A stretch of DNA of 64,000 bases from Halichoerus grypus (Eukaryota > Chordata > Mammalia > Carnivora > Phocidae), in the NCBI RefSeq assembly GCF_964656455.1, contig NW_027555025.1, positions 1-64,000 of the forward strand. Reading direction: 5' to 3'. The translations under genes and the position numbers were made by a program. Below are positions 46,680 to 58,778 of the stretch, piece by piece. Position 1 is the first letter of the stretch; each line of letters begins with the position of its first letter. The notes beneath the pieces are model-generated. The model worked only from the letters and a program-made list of their open reading frames with translations. It did no database searches and had not been told where the DNA came from.

Positions 46680-48720
46680 TGAATATCTGGTAGGGTGAGT
46701 CTCTCTACCTTGTTCTAATTCAGAATTATGTGGGGTTTTTTTGTTTGTTTGTTTTCAGGGGTTTTTTTTGCCTTATGTTTCCCATATAGATTGTAGAATG
46801 AGCATTTTGAGTTCTACCTAAAACCGATTGGATTTTGATTAGAATTGCATGAAATTTATATACTAATTTGAAAATAATTGGCATCTTTATGAAAGCATGT
46901 CTTCCAATCCAAGAGCTTGCTTAATTTCTTTACTCTGCATCATTCAATAAAATCTGTTTTCCCTCCATAGAAGCTAGCTCATCCTTTTTTAGAGCTGTTT
47001 CTACCTTTTCCTACTGCACTGGACTCATCTTTGATTGTTCCTGACTTGCAAAATAATGGCTCTACATTTCACTATTAAACATAAAGTAGTTTGTAGTGTT
47101 GAATGAGATAATATTTATAAGTTAAGGTTTAGCTTTCTATGCTTTGTGTGTGCATATGTGTATATGCAAATCTTAGATGGATACTGGATTTTAATAAATT
47201 CTTGTTTTATGTCCATTTGGGTACTTTAGAAAGTTCTTATCCTTTAAATTAGTTTGTGTGATGAATTGCATTTATAGTTTTTTCTCGTCTTAAATCATCC
47301 AGGAAGTCTCATGATAAATCAACCTTGATCATAATGGTTTTAAAAATAATCAAGTGGTAACTTCTGTTTGCTACTATTTATTCAGGATTTTTGAGTTTAC
47401 TTTCATGAGAGAGATTGCATAATACATTTTGTGCTGTTCTTTTTCAGTCTGGTGTCAAAGTCATTATTAACTTCAGAAAGGGAGTTAAGGAGGCTCACTT
47501 CATTTCTTCTACTTTCTGAAATATTATGTATAAATGCGGATAATGTATTTCTTCATTTTTGCAAAAATTAGCTCCTAAAACATCTGACCCAGAGTCAATT
47601 CAGGAAATAGACTGTCATTTACTGATTTTAAAAAATATTGTAATGGTTAAACATCAATTCTGGTTTCTGGTTCTTCTTGAAATACAATTTTTGTTAAGTT
47701 ACTTGTGCAATTAGACAATTAGATAAATATAATCAGAATTAAATAATTTCTAGAAAATGATCCATATATCTCAGTTTTTAATTAGTTGGTGTAAATTCAT
47801 TCATGATTTTCTCTTACCATTATCTACACTGTATCTCCAATCGTGACCCTTTTAGTTCCTAATATTTATTAAAGCCTTTTCTTTCTTTTCTTGCTCAACC
47901 ACATCAGAACTTTCCATTTTATTAATTAAAGCAAAGGAAGCATTTTCCTTTTTTTTTTTGAGTGATTTTCTTTGTGTTCTATTTTATTAACTTGTGCTTA
48001 TGTATTTTTTCTTCCTTCTGACCCCTTCGGGTACGGTATCCTTATTAAGAATTTTCTTGGAGGTGGACACTTAGCTCATTTAACCTTCTTTCCCAACATA
48101 AAGTTTTAAGGCTCTAGCTTTAGGGACATTCCCACAACTTTTCCCAGGATCCTGAGATCATGACCCGAGCCAAAACCAAGAGTCAGAGGGTTAACCAACT
48201 GAACCACCCAGGAGCCCCCCCGCCCCGCCCACAAATTTTGATATGAGGTATTCTTACTATTGTCCAATTCTCAAGAATTGCTTAATTTCCATGATGGATT
48301 CTTTGGCCCATGAGTTATTTAGATGTGTTTCATGTTCCCATGTGAATGGGTTCTTCTGCTTATTATGCTCCCATTCTCTGACTTAATTGTTATCAGACTT
48401 CTGGGTCTGTGTAATATTAAAGCTAAATTAACTGCTACAATGTGCTTTCTGGCCTAATACATGTGCTTAAAAGAAATGCTGCCTCTTCACATCTTATGTT
48501 ATTTTTTCTCAAATGGTTTGTGCATTCTCTTCTTATTGGTTTTAAGATCTCCTTATACAGTTTAGATATTAACACTCTGTGCTATCCTGGTTGCAAACAT
48601 ATTTTTCAAAATTTATAATTTTCTATTGACTTTACTGAAGTCATCTTTTACCATGCTATTTATAGAGTGAAATTTGCTTATCTTTTTTTTAATGCTTTAT
48701 AGGATTCCACATTGCCTAAG
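46680..48720 (-). mobile_element. Antisense L1 relics
   Basis: T-rich sequence with antisense L1 phrases: TTTGATTAGAATTGCATGAA near 46833, TCTTCCAATCCAAGAGCTTG near 46898, and ACAAATTTTGATATGAGG near 48231. A truncated SINE lies inside at 48142-48222. Confidence 0.7.
48142..48222 (-). mobile_element. CAN-SINE head fragment
   Basis: Only the tRNA-like end remains: TCCTGAGATCATGACCCGAG to GAACCACCCAGGAGCCCC. Confidence 0.85.
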
Positions 48721-49970
48721 GACCCCACCACTTTAAATGCATATAGACTCCTATCTGTTCTTGTAGGATTTTTATACATTTCTTTCAGAGAAAGATCCAG
48801 GGCTGAGGAATAAATTCATGTAATTTTATTTATTAAAAGACCTTTTATGAAAAATGCAAACATAAACACAAAATTTGGTACAAAAGTGAGTATTTGTCCA
48901 AAGTGTGAAAAGAAATCACAACAGAAAAAAAAATTTAATATGTTGACAAATATCTCAACTATCCCCCTAATCCAGAAAGATGGCATAATATTTTTTATGA
49001 AATGACCGCTTAATACATGTCTGTAGTAGTGTTTTTATTTTCCTACATTTTTTGGCTTCATATTCTTTGATCACCTCACTACATAATTGCAATTGTATAT
49101 TTTCCATAGAGAAAATAACAAGAAAAGTTATCCTTTCCTTTAGTAGAGTTGATCAAAAATTGTTTTGTTCTTGATAATTGGGATGTATCACACATACGAA
49201 TTCAGACACCAACACATTCATTTTAAAACATTTCAAATAGGAAATCTGAAAAACAACACTTCACTCAATTCCCAAAAAGAAAAAATCCACGATGCCTTTG
49301 TATTGGTATAACACTGCATTCTCGAGTTGATTCTTGAGAGGGGAGAACTTCCATTTTGACTAAATACCACCGAGAATTCCATCTTCTATCATCAATTGTA
49401 TATATTCGATCATTGGAAGGCTTTCCACACATTGATTTCTGGCCCTGTGTCTCCAAACCTTGTTCTCCCCCACTACACCTGTTCTCCAGGTGCCGGGCGC
49501 AGTAGGACATGGTCATAATGTGGCGTGAGCTGAGGTTCTGTGTCTTGGTGAGAGAATGCTGAGTGGGGCGCTGTGATGGGTCAGAGAATGCTGAGTGGGT
49601 CAGTGCTAGCACCCTGGACGCTGATCCTACACTGCAACACTTATCCATAACTTAACGCAGAATGATCGCCAACCACAGGCATCTACCCCACCAGGCCAAA
49701 ACTAAATGCATCCCTTATTCAATCTCCCCTCTGCCAGATCTCATAGACTCTGTATTTTTTCCAGTGCCATCTGATGACAGAGATGTAGGAAGGGAAGAAT
49801 GGAAAGTGGGATAACTGACTCATCCCAGTTTGCCCGGGACTTGGCCGATTTTAGCACTGAAAGTCCCATGTCCCGGGATCTCTCAGTCCTGGGCCCACAA
49901 GGAAAGCCTATTGTTCTAGGGGAGAAGAGACAGCGGTCTTAGCTGTTGGTGCTTAAAATAATTTTGTTTT

Positions 49971-50152
49971 GGGGCACCTGGGTGGCTCAGTCCTTTGGTC
50001 ATCTGCCTTCGCTCAAGTCATGATCCCAGGGTCCTGGGATCGAGCCCCACCTCCGGCTCTCTGCTCAGTGGGGAGTCTGCTTCTCCCTCTCCTTCTTCCT
50101 GCTACTCTTTCTCTGTCTCTGTCAGATAAGTAAGTGAAATCTTAAAAATAAA
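49971..50152 (+). mobile_element. CAN-SINE
   Basis: Complete, with AATTTTGTTTT before and AACTTTGTTTT after. Confidence 0.94.
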
Positions 50153-50660
50153 TAAATTAAATAAATTAACTTTGTTTTGCAAATTTTTGAGAACTTTGAG
50201 CCCACGGACACGGGGCTCGGCACTTCCTGGGGCATCAGAAGCGACCCATGCCAGTGAGAGGCTTTAGTTCAAGTCAGGGGCTAGAGATGAAGTTCTGGTA
50301 GCTTTCCAGTAAATTTGCTGAGTAGATCATTTAAGTCCTGAATCTATCTTTAATTTAAGTCTTTATCTGAAATTCATTGTCTACTTGCGTTCTTGACGTT
50401 TTCCCTAGTCTTCCTCCCTCTGGCCATAGTGCTCCTCGAGTGCTTTGTTATGTTTCTATGCCAACGTTCTGTGACTCAGGTACCACTTTTGGAGTCCCCA
50501 TTTGTCAAAGAGGGGATGACGCAGTCTCCCCCTGGGGCTAGGAGAGTAGAAGCGGAGCGGTGTCCACCTCCCGCTAGGGCTCCCGGAGTGAGCTATGCCT
50601 CTGCTCCTGGAAGTCCCAGCCTTGGAAGCACAGAGCTACTGCCCCACTCAGCACGGCCGG

Positions 50661-51408
50661 GCATCTCCATATCTGGGAGCATCGAACATCTCCATATCTG
50701 GGAGCACCAGGCATCTCCATATCTGGGAGCACCGGACATCTCCGTATCTGGGAGCACCAGGCATCTCCATATCGGGGAGTACTGGGTATCTCCATATCAG
50801 GGAGCACCGGGCATCTCCGTATCTGGAAGCATTGATCATCTCCATATCTGGGAGCACCGGGCATCTCCATATCGGGGAGTACTGGGCATCTCCATATCGG
50901 GGAGCACCGGGCATCTCCGTATCTGGGAGCACTAAGCATCTCCGTATCTGGGAGCATCGAGCATCTCCATATGTGGGAGTGCCAGGCATCTCCATATCGG
51001 GGACCACCGGGCATCTCTGTATCTGGGAGCATTGAGCATCTCCATATCTGGGAGCACCAGGCATCTCCATATCTGGTAGCACCAGGCATCTCCATATCAG
51101 GAAGCACCGGGCATCTCCACATCTGGGAGCACCGGGCATCTCCGTATCTTGGAGCATCAGGCATCTCCGTATCCGGGATCATCGGGCATCTCCATATCAG
51201 GGAGCACCGGGCATCTCCGTATCTGGGAGCATCGGGCATCTCCGTATCAGGGAGCACTGGGCATCTCCATATCTGGGAGCACCGGGCATCTCCGTATCTG
51301 GGAGCATCGGGCATCTCCATATCAGGGAGCACCGGGCCTCTCCGTATCTGGGAGCACCGGGCATCTCCGTATCTGGGAGCATCAGGCATCTCCATATCCA
51401 GGAGCACA
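50661..51408. repeat. 25-bp minisatellite, about 30 tandem copies
   Basis: The unit is close to GCATCTCCATATCTGGGAGC plus ACCGG. Starts at 50711, 50736 and 50761 confirm the 25-base period. Units vary by substitution (CCATATC/CCGTATC, CACCGG/CATCGG/CATCAGG) but almost never by length. As 25 is not a multiple of 3, translation cycles through all frames with a 25-residue period. The consensus holds no TAA, TAG or TGA on either strand, so long ORFs appear on both strands (277 codons at 50574-51407 minus; 245 codons at 50971-51708 plus). These are by-products of the repeat; there is no codon-level evidence for a protein. Confidence 0.95.
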
Positions 51409-51691
51409 GCCCCTCCGGTCCCCCACCCATGCTGCGCAAGCGGCCCCAGATCTCAGCACATCTTATTCCAAAGATCTGCCACTCTGCTCATCTTTACTAC
51501 AGAAATCTCTGAGGCTCCTTTCCAGGATCTTACAGAGTCCGTGAAAAAAGAAGGCTCAGAGCAATTTGGTTTGGGTCTGATTTTCTGCTGTAAGTCCGGT
51601 AAAAAGCCTCAGCTGTGCCTAACTGTGGCCTTTTGCCCTGGGCGCGTGTGTGTATGTGTGTCCACAGACTTCTATACGTACGTGTGTACAT

Positions 51692-52270
51692 ATACAGTTG
51701 GCCCTTGAGTAACACAGGATTTAGGGGTGCTGACACCTGCACAAAAATCCCCGTACAGGGGCGCCTTGGGGGGAAGGGTAGAGTTGGTCGAGCAATGGAC
51801 TCTTGGTTTGGCTCAGATCATGAGCTCATGGTCCTGGGATTGAGCCCCACGATGGGATCCACGGTCAGCGCAGAGTCTGCTTGGGATTTTTCCATCTCCC
51901 TCTGCCCCTCCCCCACCCCACACTATGTCTCTCTCTCTCTTTCAAATAAATAAATACATTTTAAAGAAAATCCGTGAATAACGTTTGACTCCCCAGAAAC
52001 TTAACTGCAAATACCCTACTGTTGATCAGAAGACTTACCAATAGTATAAACAGTCGATTCAAGCATATTGTATATATGCAGTATATAATATTGCAGATAT
52101 TATATACTGTATTCTTACAATGAAATTAGCTAAAGAGAATGTTATTTCAAACTTATAAGGAAGGGAAAATATATCTGTAGTATATTTACAGTCCTATACT
52201 TATCGAAAAAGATCCACATGGAAATGGACCCTCACAATTCAAACCTGTGTTGTTTAAGGGTTAACTGTAT
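51692..52270. mobile_element. Tigger-type DNA element split by a SINE
   Basis: Inverted ends TACAGTTGGCCCTTGAGTAA (left) and TTGTTTAAGGGTTAACTGTA (right), TA at the outer edge. The interior (for example CTGTTGATCAGAAGACTTAC) matches a common mariner/Tigger non-autonomous type. A SINE sits inside at 51758-51968. Confidence 0.75.
51758..51968 (+). mobile_element. CAN-SINE inside the Tigger-type element
   Basis: Head slightly diverged (GGGGCGCCTTGGGGGGAAGG), normal pyrimidine block, AAATAAATAAATACATTTTA tail; AAAATCC flanks both sides. Confidence 0.9.
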
Positions 52271-52473
52271 ATAAAACATTATGATACTATACAAACATAT
52301 ATAAAATACATGTGTACCCATCATTGGATCAAGAAATGACATGATGCTGGACAACAGAAATCATTACCTAAATATATTTACATTATTTATGTATATTACC
52401 CTGCCTTCTTCAACAAAGAATTTGCATAGCTTGCCTTAATTTTAGCTCAGATTTAAGAAGATTCATCTATTCT

Positions 52474-52677
52474 ATTTTTAAAGGATTTTATTTATTTATT
52501 TGACAGAGAGAGAAAGAGGGAGATAGAGCACAAGCAGGGGGAGCGGCAGGCAGAGGGAGAGGGAGAAGGAGGCTCCCCGCTGAGCAAGGAGCCCGATGCG
52601 GGGCTCGATCCCAGGACCCTGGGATCATGTCCTGAGCTGAAGGCAGACGCTTAACCGGCTGAGCACCCACATGTCCT
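52474..52677 (-). mobile_element. CAN-SINE
   Basis: AAGATTCATCTATT flanks both sides (about 52458 and 52679). One C of the GAGCCACC motif is lost. Confidence 0.95.
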
Positions 52678-53103
52678 GAAGATTCATCTATTGTAATGCA
52701 AACAAAAGGATATTTCTCAAACAAAAAGAAACAGTCATCTCCTGCCCTTGCCTCTAACTCATTTCTGTTTGTTAAATGCCGGTGGGATAACTGTGGATGC
52801 ACGAAGTGCTGTTGTCATTTCTGACATCTGAAACGTACAGGGTGTGGGTCCCCTCAGAAGAGCCTTCCGTGTTTTGGTTCAAGCATAGGAGACTATAAGC
52901 CTTACTGGAGACGCAGAGGCTGGAGATGTCTTTCACACTTGGCCGTTCTCAAGAGAGGCTGAAAATGTAAACTCAAAAGCCAACATACTCACTTGCAATG
53001 GACATTATACCTGGGGATGTGACCATTAAAGGCCACTTGCCACATCCCAAGGGAGAAGTCTGCTCAGAAAACCTCATTGTGAGTCAGAATGTTCCAGGAA
53101 AGA

Positions 53104-53323
53104 GGGACCTGGATGGCTCAGTCGTTTAAGCATCCGACTCTTGATTTCAGCTCATATCAGGATCTCAGGGTCGTGAGATCGAGCCCAGCCTCGGGCTCCA
53201 TGCTCAGTGTGGAGTTTGCTTGGGATTCTCTCTCTCCCTCTGCCTCTCCCCCTCCTGCTCGCTGGCATGCATGCTCTTTAAACGACTGAATGAATGAATG
53301 AATGCAACCTTAGAAAAAAAAAA
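53104..53323 (+). mobile_element. CAN-SINE
   Basis: AGAATGTTCCAGGA on both sides (about 53086 and 53324). Tail carries (TGAA)n. Confidence 0.95.
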
Positions 53324-53419
53324 AGAATGTTCCAGGAGAGGAAAGAACATCAAATGATTGCTGGGGTATGTCAAACAGGAATGGAACAGGGGAAAGCATA
53401 TGAACATTAGGTCATCCAC

Positions 53420-53530
53420 ATCCAGGTTCTAATTTTGGCTCCAATCCTCAGAGGTTGTGTGGCCTCCTGCAGGGACCTCTCCTTCTCTCTGGGCCTCTAT
53501 TTCTTCTTCTCCGTAGTAGGGATGACACTT
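53420..53530 (+). repeat. MIR fragment
   Basis: ATCCAGGTTCTAATTTTGGC, then TCTCTGGGCCTCTATTTCTT. Confidence 0.6.
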
Positions 53531-54349
53531 GGGATTGTGCTGAAGAATATCTGCTCTAGCTTGCTCCAGTATTAACTCACTTCACCCTCAGGACCGACCT
53601 GCAGGTTGGAACCATGAGCCTGGTTTCACCCACGAGCGGAAAGAGGCACAGAAGGCGGCATATCCAACGTCCTGATCCCGGTGAGAGGCAGCCCTGGAGT
53701 TCCATGTCAGGTCTCTGACCGCTAAGTCTCCTTCCAGCCCCTCCATGGCACTGTGGGTCTCTCCCCTGAAGCACGTGGTAGTAGGAGGTCATCTATGCAA
53801 TCTCACTCTGCACATGTCCGCATTTTCGGCAGTGTGAGCATATGACTTGCCCCCGTCATAAACACCTCCAGCCACACTGCCCTGACCTGCCTCCCTTCCC
53901 TCTTCTGATGACATGGCAGCCTGGCCAGGGTAGTATATTGCATACATTTCCTGCTGTTCCTACGATTTCATTATCATAGCAGGTGGGACAATAGAGTTAC
54001 ACAAGACCACAGAGAGCTATCAGATGTCCCCTCGAAAGCTCACCGAGTGCTTAATTAAAGTTTTTATAACTTTTTATACAGGTGAAGGAAACTTTTGGAG
54101 AGATGTAATTAAATTGCTAACAAAAATACATGAAAGTAGGTGAAAAGAGATTCTAACGTTCAATACATAATTGTCACCATCTGTCCCCACTCACCAAACC
54201 ATCCTTGTTTATTATGGAACTTAAGGAAGACTCGAAACATGGGCCATTTTGGTCACCTAAATAGGCTATTCCTAGAAAATATACGTTTTCATCTTTTTTA
54301 AGTATAAAAATTAGGATTTTGTGCCTTATTGGCAACACATGCGGCTTGT

Positions 54350-54560
54350 CATTGTCAAATCTGGGCTCGGATGTGAGCTTCCCTGTGTAGAGTCTGTCTC
54401 TAACCTGGGACCAGTGACTTCCCTTCTTTGGGGTCTAGTTTCTCATTTTTAAATGGGCCCAATGGTTTTCTCTCTATAAGCTGTTCTGGGGCATAAACAA
54501 ATGAGCAGATGTTAACAGACTTAATATATGAGTAATATAAACACTCTCTCTGCAAAAATG
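54350..54560 (+). repeat. MIR fragment
   Basis: CAGTGACTTCCCTTCTTTGG, GTCTAGTTTCTCATTTTTAA, then GCATAAACAAATGAGC in MIR order. Confidence 0.6.
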
Positions 54561-54864
54561 CCTACTGGGAAGGTGAGTATGGATGCAGGTGTGGTTTCTA
54601 CTTGGGGTAGGGAATGTGGTGAGGCGGGGCGCTCTCCAGGAAAAAACAAAACAAAACCCACAAGTGGATGTCACATCAACCTGGATTCAAACTTTATCAC
54701 ATACCTGCAAGATTCTTAATCCATCAGGGAGCCAAGGTATCAACTGAGCTTACAAGCTATGTAGGAGAGCTGTGAAGATAAAAGTGAACAATGGCTAGGA
54801 ATAGGGACAGAGGGACAGCGGGAGGGGGACCCAGGCAGGAGGAGTATTTCAAGATTCCCATCTA

Positions 54865-55064
54865 GGGGTTCCTGGGTGGTTCAGTCAGTTAAGTGTTTGG
54901 CTCTTGGTTTCAGCTCATGACCCTGGAATCAAGCCCCATGTCAGGCTCTGAGCTCAGCAGGGAGTCTACTTGAGGTTCTCTCCCTCTGCCTCTCTCCCTG
55001 CTTGTTCTCTCTTGCACTCTGTCTCTCTGTCTCTCTAAAACAAACAAATCAACCTTTAAAAAAA
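54865..55064 (+). mobile_element. CAN-SINE
   Basis: GGGGTTCCTGGGTGGTTCAG head, TCTCTCCCTCTGCCTCTC block and A-rich tail. Confidence 0.92.
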
Positions 55065-56747
55065 ATCTCCATTTCTCCCCCTTCAGCTCCTCCTCCCAAC
55101 GCAACCCCCAGAAATGCAATGGTTTTACCAAGAAGAGAGAGCACAGGGCGGGCACCATGAAAAGCTTTGATTTCTTCCCCTTTTCTTGCTGCTTCCCTCT
55201 CCTTGGGACTTGTGCTAAGAACTTGGACTGTACAATTTCATATCATTTAAGAGAGAAGGGATATTAGGGGGCTGAGGGGGCAGCCACTTGGCAAACATGA
55301 AAGCCTGCTCCAAGACATCTTTATAAGCTCTATGCCCATTGGGGTGCTCTTCAGAGCTGCCTCCCTGCAGAGCTAACTGAGGCTTCAAGACCCAGCTGCT
55401 TACGCCCTGCCCTTCAACACGGGGCTTTCTTTTATCCTGTGATTGCTAGGGAGAGCTACAAACGGAATCCAGCGGGCAGCGATAGATAGCATTCCCTGTT
55501 TTCCTTGTCATTTTTCGGTTTCATTTAGGTTCGACTGCCTTAAGCACTGGAAAAGCTTTACTTAGAAGGCTGGGCTCTGCACTTCCAGGTTCATCAAAAT
55601 AAAGCAGAAGACGAGCTGACTAGTTTTAAGGGCACAAAGGAAAACACAGTTTGGTGATGGGAGGTTTTGAATTACAGTGGGCAAAGATAGTGGCTTCTGC
55701 TTAAGACTTAATTAATGAGTGCTTTAATAGGCTAGGTGGGAGCCATTCAAGGACTTTATATAGAGTATCACTTAACTCTGACAAAACCATAGAAGATACA
55801 TAGGATGAAGATACACAGCATGAAGAAATTGAGACTCAGATAATTAACTTGCCAAAAATCAAGTAACTAGTAAATAATGGAGATCCAGAATATAAGAAAG
55901 AAGGGGTATTAGAGATTCAAGGTGACAGTAGATCTTTCACGTTCCAAAAGTCATGCTTTGTCCATCAGGCCGCACCTCTGATGTACGCAAAATAAATATT
56001 GCCATATTTCTCCAAGTATAAGATGATATCAATTGTAAGATGCTCCTTTGTGTATCACAGTGGGGAAAACAGTCTGTGGATTAAACTGACGATTAAATCC
56101 AAGACATGCTTGGACTTCAGAGATGTAAAAACAGAGAAGAAAAAAGTACCTTTTAATATTCATGAAGAATGATCCTTTAAAAGTCAGCCAGTCTGAAATG
56201 GAAGGAACAGAATAGTTACTTGCTGGCCCAGCTTGAGGGCAGCCTGATGGCAGCCCAGGCGTATTCTGGTGACATGTTGCTTTCTCCAAAGCTCAGCATA
56301 AAATTCCGGCGGTGATTCAGGACTTTACCTGCAGGGGGCAGTGCAGGACACCGGATATGGCCTTTGGCCTCCTGGGGTGGCGTTTCAGGGGAGGAGCAGA
56401 AGGGGGCAGGTGAGAAACATGCTTCCACAGCTTCCATTTTTATTCACCCTTCTGTGCTCTTCCAAACCTCGGAGTCTTTTCCGTTCCCTTTTTCTCCTGT
56501 CTGGTCTCTTCTTTCTCCGCATTAACTCTTTTTCTACCCATATTTCCAAAGTCCAAAAGAGGTAGGCTTGCAATGAAAACGAATGCATCTTTCCTTCCCC
56601 CCCGCAAAATCATCAGAAATGTGGGAGTTAGCTAACGAGAAGGAAGCTGGTGTCTTAGTTTCCTGTTATTCTGTGATGTTTGGGTGTCTTGATTGTATAT
56701 GTGTGGAGCATATCCTAGATATAACCTCAAGATAGAGATTATTCCAG

Positions 56748-56888
56748 GGGCGCCTGGGTGGCTCGGTGGGTTAAGCATCCGACTCTTGGTTTCGGCTCAG
56801 ATCATTATCTCAGTCTGGGATCGAGCCCTGCATCTGAGCTTGTCCCTCTCCCTCCTCCACCCCACGTGCTCTCTCTCTCAATCTAAAA

Positions 56889-56931
<43 letters not shown>

Positions 56932-56944
56932 AATCTTTAAAAAA
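56748..56944 (+). mobile_element. CAN-SINE at the inner edge of the right arm
   Basis: Head GGGGCGCCTGGGTGGCTCGG, long (AAAT)n tail (about 56885-56933) ending ATCTTTAAAAAAT. Target-site duplications of GATAGAGATTATTCCA at about 56731-56746 and 56947-56962. Confidence 0.95.
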
Positions 56945-57288
56945 TGATAGAGATTATTCCATCTAAAGAACATTTCTCAGGTAGGTCTTCTATCTCTCGA
57001 TGTAGCTAGTGATCAAACCCAGTTGTATCACTCTCCTCCCAGAATCTTGAAACACTTCCCCTGATTCTAGACAACTTCTCCCACCTCCTTGCATACCACC
57101 TAACCAGGCTCCAGCTCCCTGAGAACCTGTGAACACATCCTGTGTCCACTCCCAGTCCCAGACCTCTCGCCAAAATCTTCTTCCCCTCAGTCACTGCCCA
57201 TAAAAAAGGCTCATTCTTCAAAACTAAGTTCAGAGTTCCTTAATGAAGTCTTTGCTCACTTAAACCTCATTGCCCTCCACCTATAGCT

Positions 57289-57445
57289 TTTTTTTTTTTT
57301 TAAGTTTTTATTTATTTATTTGACAGAGAGAGAAAGAACACAGGCAGAGGGAGAAGCCCCAACATGGGGCTTGATCCCAAGGCCCCGGGATCATGATGGG
57401 AGCCGCAGGCAGTTGCTTAACCAACTGAGCCACCCAGGTGCCCCC
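57289..57445 (-). mobile_element. CAN-SINE, internally shortened (right arm)
   Basis: Mirror of 43957-44115, same internal deletion. Confidence 0.95.
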
Positions 57446-57472
57446 ACTTACAGCTCTTAACAGCTCTCTGTA

Positions 57473-57638
57473 AATATGTTCATTGGTATGCCAGTCACCT
57501 CATGAGTTATCAATGTGGCAGTCTTCCTCTGTCCGTCCGATTTATATCCATATCCCTAGCACCTCGCACAGAGCCAAGGTTATAGTAGATACTCGACTGA
57601 TATTTATTGAATGAATGAATAATTGAATGATTCTTTTC
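57473..57638 (+). repeat. L2 3'-end relic (right arm)
   Basis: Mirror of the left-arm L2 relic, with GAATGAATGAATAATTGAAT near 57610. Confidence 0.65.
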
Positions 57639-57689
57639 TAAAATATACCAGAACGGACAGGGAAATTATTTTTAACTTTTGCACATTAA

Positions 57690-58041
57690 AAGCTTTTAAA
57701 ACTCCTGACATCCAGACTCCACCCAGAACCAGTGAAATCAGAACTTCTCAACTGATGTTTGGGTTGAGCCCAGGCATCGGTATTTTGTAAAGCTCCCCAG
57801 GTGATCTCAAGGTACAACCAAGGTTGAGAATCACCTCCATGGCAATGGTTCTCAAAGTGTGGTCCCAGGACCAGCATTAGAATATTACTATCATCTTATT
57901 TGAAATGAAAATTCCTAGGACCCACCCTATACTGTAGAGTCAGAAATGGCAGGGCTAGGGGGATGGAGGGAGTTGACAAGAATCTGTGTTTTAACAAGGC
58001 CTCCCATGATACAAAGTCAAGTTTGAGAAGCACTGTCTTAG
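57690..58041 (-). mobile_element. Two MER5-like hAT fragments (right arm)
   Basis: Mirror of 43367-43720. The short ORF at 57686-57877 is the same repeat-derived frame as at 43525-43716. Confidence 0.8.
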
Positions 58042-58573
58042 AGGTTTACTTTAAATAAGTTATAGAGACTGTGTGTGAATGAATCTCTCCCACCTTTTTC
58101 TTCTAATTTGATTCTGGCCCCTATTTCTTGCATATGGCTGTGCTTGCAGACAAACAACAAGCCCTTTTTAGTTGAAGATTTTTTTTTTCCAATCTAGTTT
58201 TGTCTTACGATCAACATCAACTTATGGTAAAATAGCTTACCTATTTTATGTGGTTTTTTTTTTTTTTTTCAATCCTTAAAAAAACCAGAGAAGTATTCTC
58301 ATGGCCATTTTTTCAAATCCTGGAACAGAAATGAACAAAACCCAACATACATGGAACTTGTCCCATATGCCAGGCATGGTGCTGAAGTGCCCCATCATCT
58401 TACAATAAATCTAAGACATCCATCCCACAGAGGCAGAAAGAAAGGCTGGAAAAAATAGGATGAGTCCACAGGGACAGAGCAGAGATGTGAACGCAGATCT
58501 GTCCTACCATCCGGTCGTTCTCAGGATTCTGATGACCCCCATTTTGTTATTTTGCCCATAATCCCATAGTTTT

Positions 58574-58778
58574 CTTTCTTTTTTTTTTTTTTAAAGATTT
58601 TATTTATTTTTGACAGAGAGAGAGAGTGTACAAGCAGGGGAAGAAGCAGGCAGAGGGAGAGGGAGAAGCAGGCTCTCCGCCGAGCAGGGAGCCCGATGCG
58701 GGGCTCGATCCCAGTACTCTGGGATCACGACCCGAGCCCAAGACAGACGCTTAACCATCTGAGCCACCCAGGTGCCCC
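58574..58778 (-). mobile_element. CAN-SINE shared by both arms (right copy)
   Basis: Mirror of 42627-42829; AATCCCATAGTTTTC flanks both ends. Confidence 0.97.

Larger units (their letters stand above)
44461..56747. other. Spacer between the inverted-repeat arms
   Basis: Single-copy and repeat-rich sequence with no recognisable gene. It holds antisense L1 relics (about 46.68-48.72 kb), a hAT-like element (45.92 kb), several CAN-SINEs, a Tigger-type element (51.69-52.27 kb), MIR fragments near 45.65, 53.42 and 54.35 kb, and the 25-bp minisatellite at 50661-51408. The stretches 44.7-45.6, 48.75-49.97, 53.55-54.3 and 55.1-56.7 kb show no element or gene I can name. Confidence 0.85.

Noticed and set aside
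50661..51408. CRISPR array
   Set aside because: Units are contiguous with no unique spacers and lie in mammalian DNA.
50574..51708. Long ORFs on both strands (up to 277 codons) as a repetitive protein
   Set aside because: Produced by a stop-free 25-bp tandem repeat; both strands and several frames are open equally and there is no start or domain support.
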